Assembly: GCF_914271485.1 (NCBI RefSeq)
Contig: NZ_CAJZAG010000001.1
Coordinates: forward strand, 1 to 64,000
Reading direction: 5' to 3'
Length of the DNA stretch: 64,000 nucleotides
Source: Cupriavidus pampae
GTDB taxonomy: Bacteria; Pseudomonadota; Gammaproteobacteria; Burkholderiales; Burkholderiaceae
A program made the position numbers and the translations under genes. This document shows positions 17,313-26,609 of this stretch, one piece after another. Each line of letters opens with the position of its first letter. The first letter of the stretch is position 1. The notes under the pieces were generated by a model. The model saw only the letters and a program-made list of their open reading frames with translations, was not told the origin of the DNA and made no database searches.

Positions 17313-17690
17313 GCGAAATCCCAAAAGCCCTTGATAAAGCCACTGCGATGAAAGCGGTGAGAGTCATTGCAGTTGCAGAAGATGCAAAAGAAAAAACCGG
17401 GCGATGGCTTCATGTTACGCATGCGTCCGCGTGACCGCCTATGCCAATACCGTTACCGGTGTAACGGATTGTTTCCTCACTTCCGGTGGGACCGGAATCG
17501 CGCCGTGGTGGCCGCTTTCAGGGGGATGGGGCAGGGCCGTCCGGGCGCGCGAAACTGGCCCGGTCTCAGCTAGAATTCGGCACGGATTCGGCACGGTCGC
17601 CGAGCGGTTCGAGGACAGGTTTCGTGGCACTTTTGGCGCGCATCCAAAAGTGCGGATTCCTTTGCACGTGGCAGCAGGGGTGGCATTTGT
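17313..17690. other. Intergenic region upstream of the rpsP operon
   Basis: About 450 bases separate the secreted-protein gene from rpsP. I see no convincing gene. A perfect 7-bp inverted repeat, CCGTTAC (17450-17456) and GTAACGG (17461-17467), flanks CGGT and could be an operator or a short hairpin. The rpsP promoter occupies the right end. Confidence 0.4.
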
Positions 17691-17719
17691 TTGTTCGGCC
17701 CCGCTTAATCAGCTATACT
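17691..17719 (+). promoter_or_regulatory. Promoter of the rpsP operon
   Basis: TTGTTC (17691-17696) and TATACT (17714-17719) are separated by 17 bases, the ideal sigma-70 spacing. It lies 46 bases before the rpsP start codon. Confidence 0.65.
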
Positions 17720-17764
17720 CTTGCGTTTCGTGTTCGCACACCCCGTTTTTTCGAGGAATAACCC

Positions 17765-18022
17765 ATGGTCGTAATCCGTCTGGCTCGCGGCGGCAGCAAG
17801 AAGCGCCCGTTCTTCAACATCGTCGCTACCGATTCGCGCAACCGTCGTGACGGCCGCTTTATCGAGCGCGTTGGTTTCTACAATCCCCTGGCTACCGGCA
17901 AGGACGAAGGTCTGCGTCTGGTGCAGGACCGCCTGGCCTACTGGGAAGGTGTTGGCGCGCAGCTGTCGCCGACCGTTGCCCGTCTGGTCAAGCAAGCCAA
18001 GTCTGCCGCCGTCGCAGCCTGA
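17765..18022 (+). CDS. rpsP: 30S ribosomal protein S16
   Basis: Ribosomal protein bS16, 85 residues, starting [41 protein letters not shown], the family signature. It helps assembly of the 16S 5' domain. It is the first gene of the conserved rpsP-rimM-trmD-rplS operon, all co-directional here. CGAGGAATAACCC provides the RBS. Confidence 0.98.
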   Translation: MVVIRLARGGSKKRPFFNIVATDSRNRRDGRFIERVGFYNPLATGKDEGLRLVQDRLAYWEGVGAQLSPTVARLVKQAKSAAVAA

Positions 18023-18039
18023 TCGTTCAGGACGCGCAA

Positions 18040-18738
18040 GTGGCATCGGCATCGGGTAGCGGGCGCCGCAGTGGGCTCAAACCACTGAACCTGCCGCCCC
18101 GGTCCGCCGCGGGCGAAGATCGCGCGAGCGGTCAACCCAAAGCCCTGCCACAGGCACTGTTGTACACGGAGCCGCTGCCCGATGATCTCATCGAGGTGGG
18201 CTACGTCGCAGCCGCGTATGGTATTCGTGGCTGGATCAAGGTCGAGCCGCATGCGGACGACGCTTCCGCGTTGCTCCATGCGCGTCGCTGGTGGTTGCTG
18301 CCGGCCCCCGCGCCTGGTGTGGTGACACCATCGGTCGCACCGGCAACCGGTGTGGAAGTGGTTGGCATCAAGATCGCACAGTCGCGCGAGCACAGCGGTA
18401 CCGTCGTGGCGCAGGCCACGGGCGTCTCGGAGCGCAATGTCGCCGAGGCACTCAAGGGTCGTCGTGTCTGGATCCGGCGAGTGGATTTTCCAACGCCGGA
18501 AGAAGACGAGTTCTACTGGGTCGATCTGATCGGCTGTACCGTGCTCAACGAGCAGGGCGAGTCGCTCGGCGAGGTGTCGGGCCTGATCGACAACGGCGCG
18601 CACCAGATCCTGCAGGTAGCCTACCAGCTGCCCGAAGGCGGCGCTGGCGAACGTCTGGTCCCCTTCGTGGACGCCTATCTGCGCACCGTCGATATCGCCG
18701 GCAAGCGGATCGTGGTGGACTGGGGACTCGATTACTGA
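18040..18738 (+). CDS. rimM: Ribosome maturation factor RimM
   Basis: 30S maturation factor that binds S19. The N-terminal RimM barrel begins at [25 protein letters not shown], and the C-terminal PRC barrel includes [34 protein letters not shown]. The protein is 232 residues, about 50 longer than E. coli RimM. The excess is a basic, probably disordered N-terminal stretch (about residues 1-48) and an Ala/Pro loop ([17 protein letters not shown]). I keep the GTG at 18040 (AGGA upstream); no in-frame ATG or RBS nearer the domain is convincing. Confidence 0.9.
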   Translation: MASASGSGRRSGLKPLNLPPRSAAGEDRASGQPKALPQALLYTEPLPDDLIEVGYVAAAYGIRGWIKVEPHADDASALLHARRWWLLPAPAPGVVTPSVAPATGVEVVGIKIAQSREHSGTVVAQATGVSERNVAEALKGRRVWIRRVDFPTPEEDEFYWVDLIGCTVLNEQGESLGEVSGLIDNGAHQILQVAYQLPEGGAGERLVPFVDAYLRTVDIAGKRIVVDWGLDY

Positions 18739-18764
18739 AGCACAGGGAACAAAGGGAGGCGCGG

Positions 18765-19559
18765 ATGCAGTTCGATGTGATCACGCTGTTTCCCGAGATG
18801 TTTCGCGCGCTGACCGACTGGGGTATCACCAGCCGGGCGGCCAAGCAGCAGAAGTATGCGCTGCGGACGTGGAATCCACGCGACTTCACCGTAGACAACT
18901 ACCGTACGATCGATGATCGGCCGTACGGCGGCGGTCCCGGTATGGTCATGCTGGCCAGGCCGCTGGAGGACGCGATCGACGCCGCAGCCGCAGCTCAGGC
19001 ACAAGCGCAGTCGCAGGCGGGTGTGGGCAAGCCCCATGTGGTGCTGATGTCGCCGCAGGGTGCGCCACTGACGCATGCGAAGGTCATGTCGCTGGCCCAG
19101 CAGCCCGGACTCGTGCTGTTGTGCGGGCGCTACGAGGCGATCGACCAGCGTTTGATCGACCGTCGCGTGGACGAGGAAATCAGCCTCGGCGATTTTGTGC
19201 TGTCGGGTGGCGAGTTGCCCGCGATGGCGCTGATCGACGCGGTGGTGCGGCATCTGCCGGGTGTGCTCGGCGATGCGCAGTCGGCTGTGCAGGACAGCTT
19301 CGTCAATGGGCTGCTGGACTGCCCGCATTACACGCGGCCGGAAGAATATGAAGGCGTGACGGTGCCCGAGATTTTGCTTGGGGGCCATCATGCCGAGATC
19401 GAGAAATGGCGGCGCCAGCAGGCGCTGGTCAATACCGCGCGCAAGCGTCCCGACCTGATCGTGGCCGCGCGTGGGCAAGGTTTGCTGACTCGTGCCGACG
19501 AGAAATTCTTGTCGGAATGGGCTGCGAAAGAAGGGCGGGAGCTCGCTTCCGCCAAGTGA
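18765..19559 (+). CDS. trmD: tRNA (guanine-N1)-methyltransferase
   Basis: SPOUT-class methyltransferase making m1G37 in tRNAs, an essential function that prevents +1 frameshifting. The start at 18765 follows AAAGGGAGGCG and gives [13 protein letters not shown]. The trefoil-knot SAM site is in [15 protein letters not shown] and [22 protein letters not shown]. The 264 residues are near the usual length, with a small Ala/Gln insertion ([16 protein letters not shown], about residues 70-86). It lies in the ribosomal operon between rimM and rplS. Confidence 0.97.
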   Translation: MQFDVITLFPEMFRALTDWGITSRAAKQQKYALRTWNPRDFTVDNYRTIDDRPYGGGPGMVMLARPLEDAIDAAAAAQAQAQSQAGVGKPHVVLMSPQGAPLTHAKVMSLAQQPGLVLLCGRYEAIDQRLIDRRVDEEISLGDFVLSGGELPAMALIDAVVRHLPGVLGDAQSAVQDSFVNGLLDCPHYTRPEEYEGVTVPEILLGGHHAEIEKWRRQQALVNTARKRPDLIVAARGQGLLTRADEKFLSEWAAKEGRELASAK

Positions 19560-19635
19560 CAACCCCATCCTCTGCCGGGGCCCCAGCAAAACAGTCTGGG
19601 CATTCAACGCCGGTACGATGGTCAAGGAGAAAACG

Positions 19636-20034
19636 ATGAACATCATCGAGCAGATCGAGAAGGAAGAGATCGCCCGTTTGACCGCCAACAAGACCATTCC
19701 GGCATTCGCTCCTGGCGATACCGTGATCGTCAGCGTGAACGTGGTCGAAGGCACCCGCAAGCGTGTTCAGGCTTATGAAGGCGTCGTGATTGCCAAGCGC
19801 AACCGCGGCCTGAATTCGTCGTTCATCGTGCGCAAGATCTCGTCGGGCGAAGGCGTGGAGCGTACGTTCCAACTGTACTCGCCGCTGATCGCCGCGATCG
19901 AAGTGAAGCGTCGCGGCGATGTCCGTCGCGCCAAGCTGTACTACCTGCGTCAACGTTCGGGCAAGTCCGCACGTATCAAGGAAAAGCTGGTGTCGAAGTC
20001 TGCTGCTGCCGCCAAGGTTGCTGCTGCGGAGTAA
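19636..20034 (+). CDS. rplS: 50S ribosomal protein L19
   Basis: Ribosomal protein bL19, 132 residues from [15 protein letters not shown], with the family core [48 protein letters not shown]. It sits at the 30S-50S interface. An AAGGAGA RBS fixes the start; the frame is open upstream but overlaps trmD without support. The C-terminus carries an Ala/Lys tail of about 15 residues. It is the last gene of the operon and is followed by a terminator. Confidence 0.97.
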   Translation: MNIIEQIEKEEIARLTANKTIPAFAPGDTVIVSVNVVEGTRKRVQAYEGVVIAKRNRGLNSSFIVRKISSGEGVERTFQLYSPLIAAIEVKRRGDVRRAKLYYLRQRSGKSARIKEKLVSKSAAAAKVAAAE

Positions 20035-20078
20035 GGACCGGCATCCGCGCCGGGCAACCGGCGACGCATGGCGTTGCG

Positions 20079-20103
20079 AAAGGCACCTTCGGGTGCCTTT
20101 TTT
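20079..20103 (+). terminator. Terminator of the rpsP operon
   Basis: AAAGGCACC pairs with GGTGCCTTT around a TTCG tetraloop, and six T follow (20098-20103). It is a canonical intrinsic terminator. Confidence 0.9.
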
Positions 20104-20137
20104 GTTGCCCGAATTGTTGCCCGAATTGTCGCCCAAA
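20102..20137. repeat. 12-bp tandem repeat, three copies
   Basis: The unit TTGTTGCCCGAA occurs twice exactly and once in the form TTGTCGCCCAAA, directly after the rplS terminator and before the NUDIX gene. Confidence 0.7.
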
Positions 20138-20173
20138 GCGCGCCGCGCGGGGCTCTGTCATACTTGCTTCGCT

Positions 20174-20857
20174 ATGCGTCCCATATTCGATCCCGAAACG
20201 CTGCCTGTCATCGACACCGACATCCGCGGCATCCCGCTTTCCCCATCCCGCATGGAACCGGAATTCATCCGGCGCCGGCTGCAGTCTCCGCCACCGGCGT
20301 GGGAGCCGCTGCTGACCGACGAATCTCGCGTCTACGACAAGTCCCGCGCATTGCGCGATGCCTCGGTACTGGTGCCGCTGGTCGTGCGCGAGGATGGGCT
20401 GTGGGTGCTGTTCACCGAGCGCAACGCCAACCTCAATGCGCATGCGGGGCAGATCAGCTTCCCGGGTGGGCGTCAGGAGTCCTACGACGTCGATCGTGTG
20501 GCCACCGCGCTACGCGAGACGGAGGAGGAGATTGGCGTGGGCGCCGATTACGTCGAGGTGCTGGGGTCGCTGCCGGACTACATTACCGGCACGGGTTACC
20601 ACGTGAGCCCGGTGGTGGGGATGATGCGCCCGGGCTTTACGCTGCGGCCAGACGCCGGCGAGGTGGCGGAAGTGTTCGAGGTGCCGCTGGCCTTCCTGAT
20701 GGATCCGACCCGCCACGAGCGCCGACTGCTGCGCTGGGTCGATGGCGAACGCAAGTTTTACGCGATGCCGTATCCGCGCGAAGGCGGTGGCAACCGCTTT
20801 ATCTGGGGTGCCACCGCGGCAATGCTGCGTAATCTCTATCTGCTGCTGGCGGCGTAA
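20174..20857 (+). CDS. NUDIX hydrolase, CoA pyrophosphatase type
   Basis: NUDIX enzyme of the NudL/CoAse group, which cleaves coenzyme A and its derivatives to phosphopantetheine and 3',5'-ADP. The 227 residues from MRPIFDPETLPVID carry LFTERNANLNAHAGQISFPGG (CoAse-specific lead-in) and the NUDIX box GGRQESYDVDRVATALRETEEEIGV, with the RETEEEIG helix intact. The proximal T-x-R-x-x-x-L-x-x-H-x-G-like pattern supports CoA pyrophosphatase over other NUDIX types. No clear RBS is visible. It lies 3 bases from the end of the convergent trhO. Confidence 0.87.
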   Translation: MRPIFDPETLPVIDTDIRGIPLSPSRMEPEFIRRRLQSPPPAWEPLLTDESRVYDKSRALRDASVLVPLVVREDGLWVLFTERNANLNAHAGQISFPGGRQESYDVDRVATALRETEEEIGVGADYVEVLGSLPDYITGTGYHVSPVVGMMRPGFTLRPDAGEVAEVFEVPLAFLMDPTRHERRLLRWVDGERKFYAMPYPREGGGNRFIWGATAAMLRNLYLLLAA

Positions 20858-20860
20858 ATC

Positions 20861-21712
20861 TCAGGCGGCCGCGCTGGTAGTACTGGTGCTTGCACACTGC
20901 GGGCAGCTCTTGCCGACCACATACGCCGCATCCTGCTGCTGTTCGGCCGAGACCACGGCACGGCACGCGAAACACTGCACCGGTCCGGCCGGCTCGAGGT
21001 TCGGGTTCAGCGCCGTACGGTAGTCGAACACGAAGCAGTCGCCGCGATAGTGGCTGCCACCGACTTCCTCGAAGTACTTGAGAATGCCGCCTTCGAGCTG
21101 GTAGACGTTCTCCATGCCCACTTCCTGCATATGGATCGCGGCTTTTTCGCAACGGATGCCGCCCGTGCAGAACGACACCACGGTCTTGCCCTCGAAATCG
21201 GCGCGATGCGCAGCCACGGCCGGCGGGAAATCGCTGAACTTGGCGATGTCGTATTCCACCGCCTGCTCGAACGTGCCCACCGCCACCTCGAACGCATTGC
21301 GGGTGTCGAGCATCACCACTGGACGGCCCGCATCGTCGTGGCCCTGGTCGAGCCAGCGCTTGAGATCGACGGGTTTGACCGACGGCGCGCGTCCGGCTTC
21401 GGGCCGGATCAGCGGCATCTTCATCGTGATGATTTCCTTCTTGGCGCGCACGAGCATCCGCTTGAACGGCTGATCCTCGGACAGGCTCTCCTTCGGCGCG
21501 ATGTCGGCAAAGCGCGCATCGGCGTGCAGCCATGCCATAAAGCCGTCGATGGCCTCGCGCGGGCCGGCCAGGAACATGTTGATGCCCTCGGGCGCCAGCA
21601 GGATCGTGCCTTTGAGCGCAAGCGCCTCGCAGCGCTCCCGCATGGCAGAACGCAACGGTTCGATATCGTCGATGGAGACGAATTTGTAAGCGGAAATGTT
21701 GACGATCTGCAT
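20861..21712 (-). CDS. trhO: tRNA uridine(34) hydroxylase, rhodanese-like
   Basis: Member of the UPF0176/YceA family, now known as TrhO, which hydroxylates U34 of certain tRNAs on the way to cmo5U/mo5U. The 283 residues comprise an N-terminal ferredoxin-like domain (about 1-100), a rhodanese domain with the active-site loop [10 protein letters not shown] (Cys182 catalytic), and a C-terminal Cys-rich tail ([15 protein letters not shown]) that may bind metal. The start at 21712 gives the standard [12 protein letters not shown]. An in-frame start at 21745 is possible but less typical. Confidence 0.9.
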   Translation of the reverse strand: MQIVNISAYKFVSIDDIEPLRSAMRERCEALALKGTILLAPEGINMFLAGPREAIDGFMAWLHADARFADIAPKESLSEDQPFKRMLVRAKKEIITMKMPLIRPEAGRAPSVKPVDLKRWLDQGHDDAGRPVVMLDTRNAFEVAVGTFEQAVEYDIAKFSDFPPAVAAHRADFEGKTVVSFCTGGIRCEKAAIHMQEVGMENVYQLEGGILKYFEEVGGSHYRGDCFVFDYRTALNPNLEPAGPVQCFACRAVVSAEQQQDAAYVVGKSCPQCASTSTTSAAA

Positions 21713-21844
21713 GGAAGGACTGCCTGACCATGTGCCTGCGCACATAGTAACTGCCTGATTGGAAACGCGAAATTATACGCCTCGGGCGTGCTCGTCGCAT
21801 GATCGGGGACAAAATTCGCGAACCCCGCGCGCGGGGCGTGCCGT

Positions 21845-21850
21845 TACAAT
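21845..21850 (+). promoter_or_regulatory. Putative -10 element of dnaE
   Basis: TACAAT lies 24 bases before the dnaE ATG. No good -35 is seen. The same TACAAT/TATAATGGC context precedes cysM and etfB. Confidence 0.4.
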
Positions 21851-21874
21851 GGCGGCCTATATTCCTGCCTGCCA

Positions 21875-24800
21875 ATGTCCGCGCTCCGCTACGTCCACCT
21901 CCGCCTGCATTCCGAATACTCCATCGTGGACGGCATCGTCCGCCTGGAGGACGCCGTCCAGGCCGCCGCCGCCGATGGCATGGGCGCGCTTGCGCTGACC
22001 GATCTCGCCAACGCTTTTGGCCTGATCCGCTTCTACAAGGAGGCGCGCGGCGGCGGCGTCAAGCCGATTGTCGGCGCCGACGTCTGGATCGCCAATGGCG
22101 ACGATCGCGACAAGCCGTCGCGGCTGCTGCTACTGGTGCAGGACAAGCGCGGCTATCTGAACCTGTGCGCGATGCTGTCGCGCGCGTGGCTCGGCAACCA
22201 GCATCGCGGCCGCGCGGAACTGGAGGCCGGCTGGTTCGACGAACCGGGCGAGGAGGGCCTGCCGCTCTCGACCGGCCTGATCGCGCTGTCTGGCGCGATG
22301 GGCGGCGATATCGGTCTGGCGCTGGCCAACGCCAATGTGGAAGGCGCGCGCCGCGCGGCGCAGCACTGGGCGCGCGTGTTCCCGCAGCGCTTCTACATCG
22401 AGCTGCAGCGCGCGGGCCTGCCCGGTACCGACGCCTACGTGCAGCAGGCGGTGCAGCTGGCGGCCTCGCAGCAGCTACCCGTGGTGGCTACGCATCCGGT
22501 GCAGTTCATGACCCCCGACGACTTCACCGCGCACGAAGCGCGCGTGTGTATTTCCGAAGGCGAACTGCTGGCCAATCCGCGTCGCGTGCGCAAGTTCACG
22601 ACGGACCAGTATTTCAAGACGCAGGACGAGATGTGCGAGCTGTTCGCCGACATCCCGTCCGCGCTGCAGAACGCCGTGGAAATCGCGCGCCGCTGCAACC
22701 TGACGCTCGAACTCGGCAAGCCGCGCCTGCCGCTGTTTCCGACGCCGGACGGCATGTCGCTGGACGACTACCTCGTGCAACTGGCGAGCGAAGGGCTCGA
22801 GCGCCGGATGGAGGTGCTCTACCCGGATGAGGCCGCGCGCGAAGCGAAGCGGCCCGAGTACTACGCGCGACTGGAGTTCGAGACCGGCACCATCATCAAG
22901 ATGGGTTTTCCGGGCTACTTCCTGATCGTGGCGGACTTCATCAACTGGGCCAAGAACAACGGCGTGCCGGTCGGGCCTGGCCGGGGTTCGGGTGCCGGTT
23001 CGCTGGTGGCGTACGCGCTTGGCATTACCGACCTCGATCCGCTCAAGTACGCGCTGCTGTTCGAGCGGTTCCTGAATCCGGAACGGGTATCGATGCCCGA
23101 CTTCGACATCGACTTCTGCCAGCACGGCCGCGATCGCGTGATCACGTACGTGAAGGAGAAATACGGCAAGGACGCGGTGTCGCAGATCGCGACGTTCGGC
23201 ACCATGGCGGCCAAGGCCGCGGTGCGCGACGTGGGCCGTGTGCTCGACCTCGGCTACGGCTTTGTCGATAGCGTGGCCAAGCTCATCCCGTTCAAGCCGG
23301 GCAAGCTCGTGACGATTGCGGAGGCGAAGAAGGAAGAGCCGCTGCTGACCGAGCGCGAGAACAACGAGGAAGAAGTGCGCCAGCTGCTGGAGCTGGCGCA
23401 GCGCGTGGAAGGCATGACGCGTAACGTCGGCATGCACGCGGGCGGGGTGCTGATCGCCCCGGGCAAGCTTACCGACTTCTGCCCGCTGTACACGCAGGGC
23501 GCGCAGAACGACGGCATGAGCGGCGTGGTGAGCCAGTATGACAAGGACGACGTGGAAGCGGCGGGTCTGGTCAAGTTCGACTTCTTGGGCCTGACCACGC
23601 TCACGATTCTCGACTGGGCCGAGCGTTATATCCGCCGGCTCGATCCGTCGAAGGCGGACTGGAACTGCAGCCAGATCCCGCTCGACGACGGTCCCGCATT
23701 CGACATCCTCAAGACGGCCAACACGGTCGCCGTGTTCCAGCTGGAAAGCCGCGGCATGCAGGGCATGCTGAAGGACGCCAAGCCTGACCGATTCGAGGAC
23801 ATCATCGCGCTGGTGGCGCTGTACCGGCCGGGTCCGATGGACCTGATTCCGAGCTTCTGCGCGCGCAAGCACGGGCGCGAGCGGGTGGAATATCCGGATG
23901 ATCGCGTGAAGCCGGTGCTCCAGGAGACCTACGGCATCATGGTCTATCAGGAGCAGGTGATGCAGATGGCGCAGATCATCGGCGGCTACTCGCTCGGTGG
24001 CGCCGATCTGTTGCGCCGCGCGATGGGCAAGAAGAAGGCCGAGGAGATGGCCAAGCATCGCGAGCTGTTCCGCGAGGGTGCCGCGAAGAACGGCCTGTCG
24101 GCGCAGCAGGCCGACGACATCTTCGATCTGATGGAAAAGTTCGCGGGCTACGGCTTCAACAAGTCGCACGCGGCCGCGTACGCGCTGCTCGCGTACTACA
24201 CGGCATGGCTCAAGGCGCATCATCCGGCCGAATTCATGGCGGCCAATATGTCGCTGGCCATGGACGATACCGACAAGGTCAAGATCCTGTACGAGGATTG
24301 CCGCGCCAACGGCCTCAAGGTGCTGCCGCCCGACGTCAACGCCAGCGAATACCGGTTTGCGCCGACCGATGCCAAAACCATTCGCTATGGTCTCGGCGGC
24401 ATCAAGGGTTCGGGGCAGGGCGCGATCGAGGACATCCTGCGCGCGCGCGAAGAGCGGCCGTTCAAGGATCTGTTCGACTTCTGCGAGCGCGTCGATCGCC
24501 GTCAGGTCAACCGCCGCACGATCGAGGCGATGATTCGCGCCGGCGCGTTCGACAGCCTCAACGACAATCGCGGCCAGCTGCTGGCGTCGGTGTCGATCGC
24601 GATGGAAGCCGCCGAGCAGAAGGCCGACTCGGCCAACCAGGTGTCGCTGTTCGATCTGATGGACGATGCCGCCGCCGAGGCGCACCGGCCCGAGCTCGTC
24701 GATGAGCCTCGCTGGTCGATGAAGCGCACGCTGCAGGAAGAGAAGCAGGCGCTCGGCTATTACTTCTCCGGCCACCTGTTCGATGCGTGGCGCGAGGAAG

Positions 24801-25390
24801 TGCGGCGCTTCGTCAAGGGCACGCTCGGCAATCTCGAGAAGGAAGTGCAAGGCAATGGCGGTGGCTATGGCCGCGACGTGCGCGGCAAGATCATCGCCGG
24901 CGTGATCGCGGGCATCCGTACGCAGATGACGCAGCGCGGCAAGATGCTGATCGTGATGATCGACGACGGTACCGCGCAGGTCGAGATGACGGTGTTCAAC
25001 GAACTGTTCGACGCCAACCGGCATATGTTCCGCGAGGACGAATTGCTGATTGCCAAGGGCAACGCGCGCCACGACACGTTTACCGGCGGGGTGCGTTTTA
25101 CCGCGGAATCGGTGATGGACCTGATCTCCGCGCGCGCCGAATACGCCGATGCGGTGTGCCTGGCGTTCAACGGCAACGCGTCGACCGAGCGGCTGCGCGA
25201 ACTGCTGACCCCGTACCTGGCCAATGCCGCGCGCACGCCCGGCGTGCCGGTGCGCATCCGTTATGCGAATCACGATGCGCAGTGCGAGGCGACGCTTGGC
25301 GCGCAGTGGCAGATCACGCCGTCCGACGACGCACTCACGAGCCTGCGCAATGCGCTGACGGGCGACGGCGTGCGCATGATCTATGGCTGA
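21875..25390 (+). CDS. dnaE: DNA polymerase III, alpha subunit
   Basis: Replicative polymerase catalytic subunit, 1171 residues, close to E. coli DnaE. Order: PHP domain (HLRLHSEYSIVDGIVR at the N-terminus), polymerase palm with VGPGRGSGAGSLVAYALGITDLDP and the catalytic aspartates Asp411/Asp413 in MPDFDIDFC, fingers, tandem HhH (FDLMEKFAGYGFNKSHAAAYA region), OB fold and C-terminal tau-binding region. It is the DnaE1 type and not the error-prone DnaE2, judged by length and by the absence of imuA/imuB neighbours. The downstream glycosyltransferase gene overlaps its last codons by 8 bases. Confidence 0.97.
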   Translation: MSALRYVHLRLHSEYSIVDGIVRLEDAVQAAAADGMGALALTDLANAFGLIRFYKEARGGGVKPIVGADVWIANGDDRDKPSRLLLLVQDKRGYLNLCAMLSRAWLGNQHRGRAELEAGWFDEPGEEGLPLSTGLIALSGAMGGDIGLALANANVEGARRAAQHWARVFPQRFYIELQRAGLPGTDAYVQQAVQLAASQQLPVVATHPVQFMTPDDFTAHEARVCISEGELLANPRRVRKFTTDQYFKTQDEMCELFADIPSALQNAVEIARRCNLTLELGKPRLPLFPTPDGMSLDDYLVQLASEGLERRMEVLYPDEAAREAKRPEYYARLEFETGTIIKMGFPGYFLIVADFINWAKNNGVPVGPGRGSGAGSLVAYALGITDLDPLKYALLFERFLNPERVSMPDFDIDFCQHGRDRVITYVKEKYGKDAVSQIATFGTMAAKAAVRDVGRVLDLGYGFVDSVAKLIPFKPGKLVTIAEAKKEEPLLTERENNEEEVRQLLELAQRVEGMTRNVGMHAGGVLIAPGKLTDFCPLYTQGAQNDGMSGVVSQYDKDDVEAAGLVKFDFLGLTTLTILDWAERYIRRLDPSKADWNCSQIPLDDGPAFDILKTANTVAVFQLESRGMQGMLKDAKPDRFEDIIALVALYRPGPMDLIPSFCARKHGRERVEYPDDRVKPVLQETYGIMVYQEQVMQMAQIIGGYSLGGADLLRRAMGKKKAEEMAKHRELFREGAAKNGLSAQQADDIFDLMEKFAGYGFNKSHAAAYALLAYYTAWLKAHHPAEFMAANMSLAMDDTDKVKILYEDCRANGLKVLPPDVNASEYRFAPTDAKTIRYGLGGIKGSGQGAIEDILRAREERPFKDLFDFCERVDRRQVNRRTIEAMIRAGAFDSLNDNRGQLLASVSIAMEAAEQKADSANQVSLFDLMDDAAAEAHRPELVDEPRWSMKRTLQEEKQALGYYFSGHLFDAWREEVRRFVKGTLGNLEKEVQGNGGGYGRDVRGKIIAGVIAGIRTQMTQRGKMLIVMIDDGTAQVEMTVFNELFDANRHMFREDELLIAKGNARHDTFTGGVRFTAESVMDLISARAEYADAVCLAFNGNASTERLRELLTPYLANAARTPGVPVRIRYANHDAQCEATLGAQWQITPSDDALTSLRNALTGDGVRMIYG

Positions 25391-26609
25391 AACCCGTACC
25401 CGCATCCTGTTCCACGTCACGCATCTGCTGCATGGCGGCATCGAGACCGCGCTGGTCTCGCTGCTGGCCTCGCTGGATCCGGCGCGTTTCGACGTGGGGC
25501 TCACCGTGACCTATCCGTCCGATGCGCTCGAGAACCACTTTCGCGCGCGGCTGCCCGCGCATGTGAAGGTGCATGTGCTCGCGCCCGAGCGCTGGCTCTC
25601 GCATTGCCGCCAGCTCAAGAAGGCGCGCAAGCTCGGGCCGCTCGGCAAGTTCTACGAAGAGGTGCTGCTGCCGCCGGTGCGCAAGCCGCTGATGAATCGC
25701 CGCTTCCGCAGGATTCTGGCGGATTACGAGGTGGTGGTGGACTACGACATGTCGCTGTCGCGGCTGACCGGGCGCCTGCCGGTGCCGATGATCGGCTATC
25801 AGCATTTCAGCGTCGCTCACCTTGCGCAGGGGCACGCGCGCAAGTTGCGCAAGCTGCGGCACCAGTGCAGCGTGGACTATGACCGCGTGGTCATGCTCAA
25901 CGAGACCATGCTCGCAGATGCGAAGCGGTTGATTCCCGAGGCGGCCGACAAGTTCGTCCGGCTGTACAACGCGTTCGACCTCGCGCGCATCCGTGCGCTC
26001 GGTGACGAAACGCTGCCGGAGCTTCCGACCGTGCCATACATCGTCTCTGTCGGGCGGCTCGAAGAAAGCCAGAAGGATTTCACCACGCTGCTCAAGGCCT
26101 ATGCGCGGCTCGTGCGCGACGGTATCGAGGAAGATCTCGTGATTGTTGGCGACGGCGCGTCGCGGCAGAAGCTGGAGGAACTGACGCGGGAACTGGGGCT
26201 GGAGGCACGCGTGCGTTTTGCGGGCTTTCAGGCCAATCCGTTTGCGTGGATGCGCCATGCGCGGCTGATGGCATTCAGCTCGCGCATGGAGGGGCTTGGC
26301 AACGTCCTCGTGGAAGCGCTGGCGCTTGGGCAGGTGGTAGTGAGTACCGACTGTCCGGTGGGGCCGCGCGAGATGCTGGACGATGGCCGCGCGGGGTTGC
26401 TGGTCCCCGTGGGCGAGGTGGACGCGCTGGCGGACGCGATGACGCGCGCGCTGCGCGACGAAGCGCTGCGCGAGGCCCTGCTGGCCCATGCGATGGAATT
26501 CGTCGCACGCATGGGGCTTGCGCCTACCGCGGAGGCGTTCAGCCGCGTGGTGGCGTCGCTGACGGGTCGCCCGATTGCCGCGCCTGCTGGCACAGCAGCC
26601 ACAGCTTGA
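25383..26609 (+). CDS. Glycosyltransferase, GT4 family
   Basis: GT-B fold glycosyltransferase, 408 residues, using a nucleotide sugar. The N-terminus FHVTHLLHGGIETALVSLLASL is a typical acceptor-domain start. The C-terminal GT1 domain has VSVGRLEESQKDFTTLLKAY, VIVGDGASRQKLEEL and ENV-like SSRMEGLGNVLVEALALGQVVVSTDCPVGPREML with the E-x7-E nucleotide-binding pattern. It starts inside dnaE and may be transcribed from it. Near waaE-like and msbA genes, a role in LPS core assembly is likely but the sugar is unknown. Its last 71 bases are also the end of the opposing glycosyltransferase gene. Confidence 0.88.
   Translation: MAETRTRILFHVTHLLHGGIETALVSLLASLDPARFDVGLTVTYPSDALENHFRARLPAHVKVHVLAPERWLSHCRQLKKARKLGPLGKFYEEVLLPPVRKPLMNRRFRRILADYEVVVDYDMSLSRLTGRLPVPMIGYQHFSVAHLAQGHARKLRKLRHQCSVDYDRVVMLNETMLADAKRLIPEAADKFVRLYNAFDLARIRALGDETLPELPTVPYIVSVGRLEESQKDFTTLLKAYARLVRDGIEEDLVIVGDGASRQKLEELTRELGLEARVRFAGFQANPFAWMRHARLMAFSSRMEGLGNVLVEALALGQVVVSTDCPVGPREMLDDGRAGLLVPVGEVDALADAMTRALRDEALREALLAHAMEFVARMGLAPTAEAFSRVVASLTGRPIAAPAGTAATA

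Noticed and set aside
17404..17850. Open frame of about 148 codons upstream of and across the rpsP start
   Set aside because: No RBS, no similarity recognised, overlaps the rpsP promoter and gene in another frame.
24001..25390. Error-prone DnaE2 identity for the polymerase
   Set aside because: Length and domains fit replicative DnaE1. No imuA/imuB genes and no LexA box are present at its promoter.
22475..25504. A very long open frame (about 1000 codons) antisense to dnaE
   Set aside because: It is a GC-bias shadow: its residues are dominated by Arg, His, Ala, Gln and Leu without domain motifs, and dnaE on the other strand has every expected motif.
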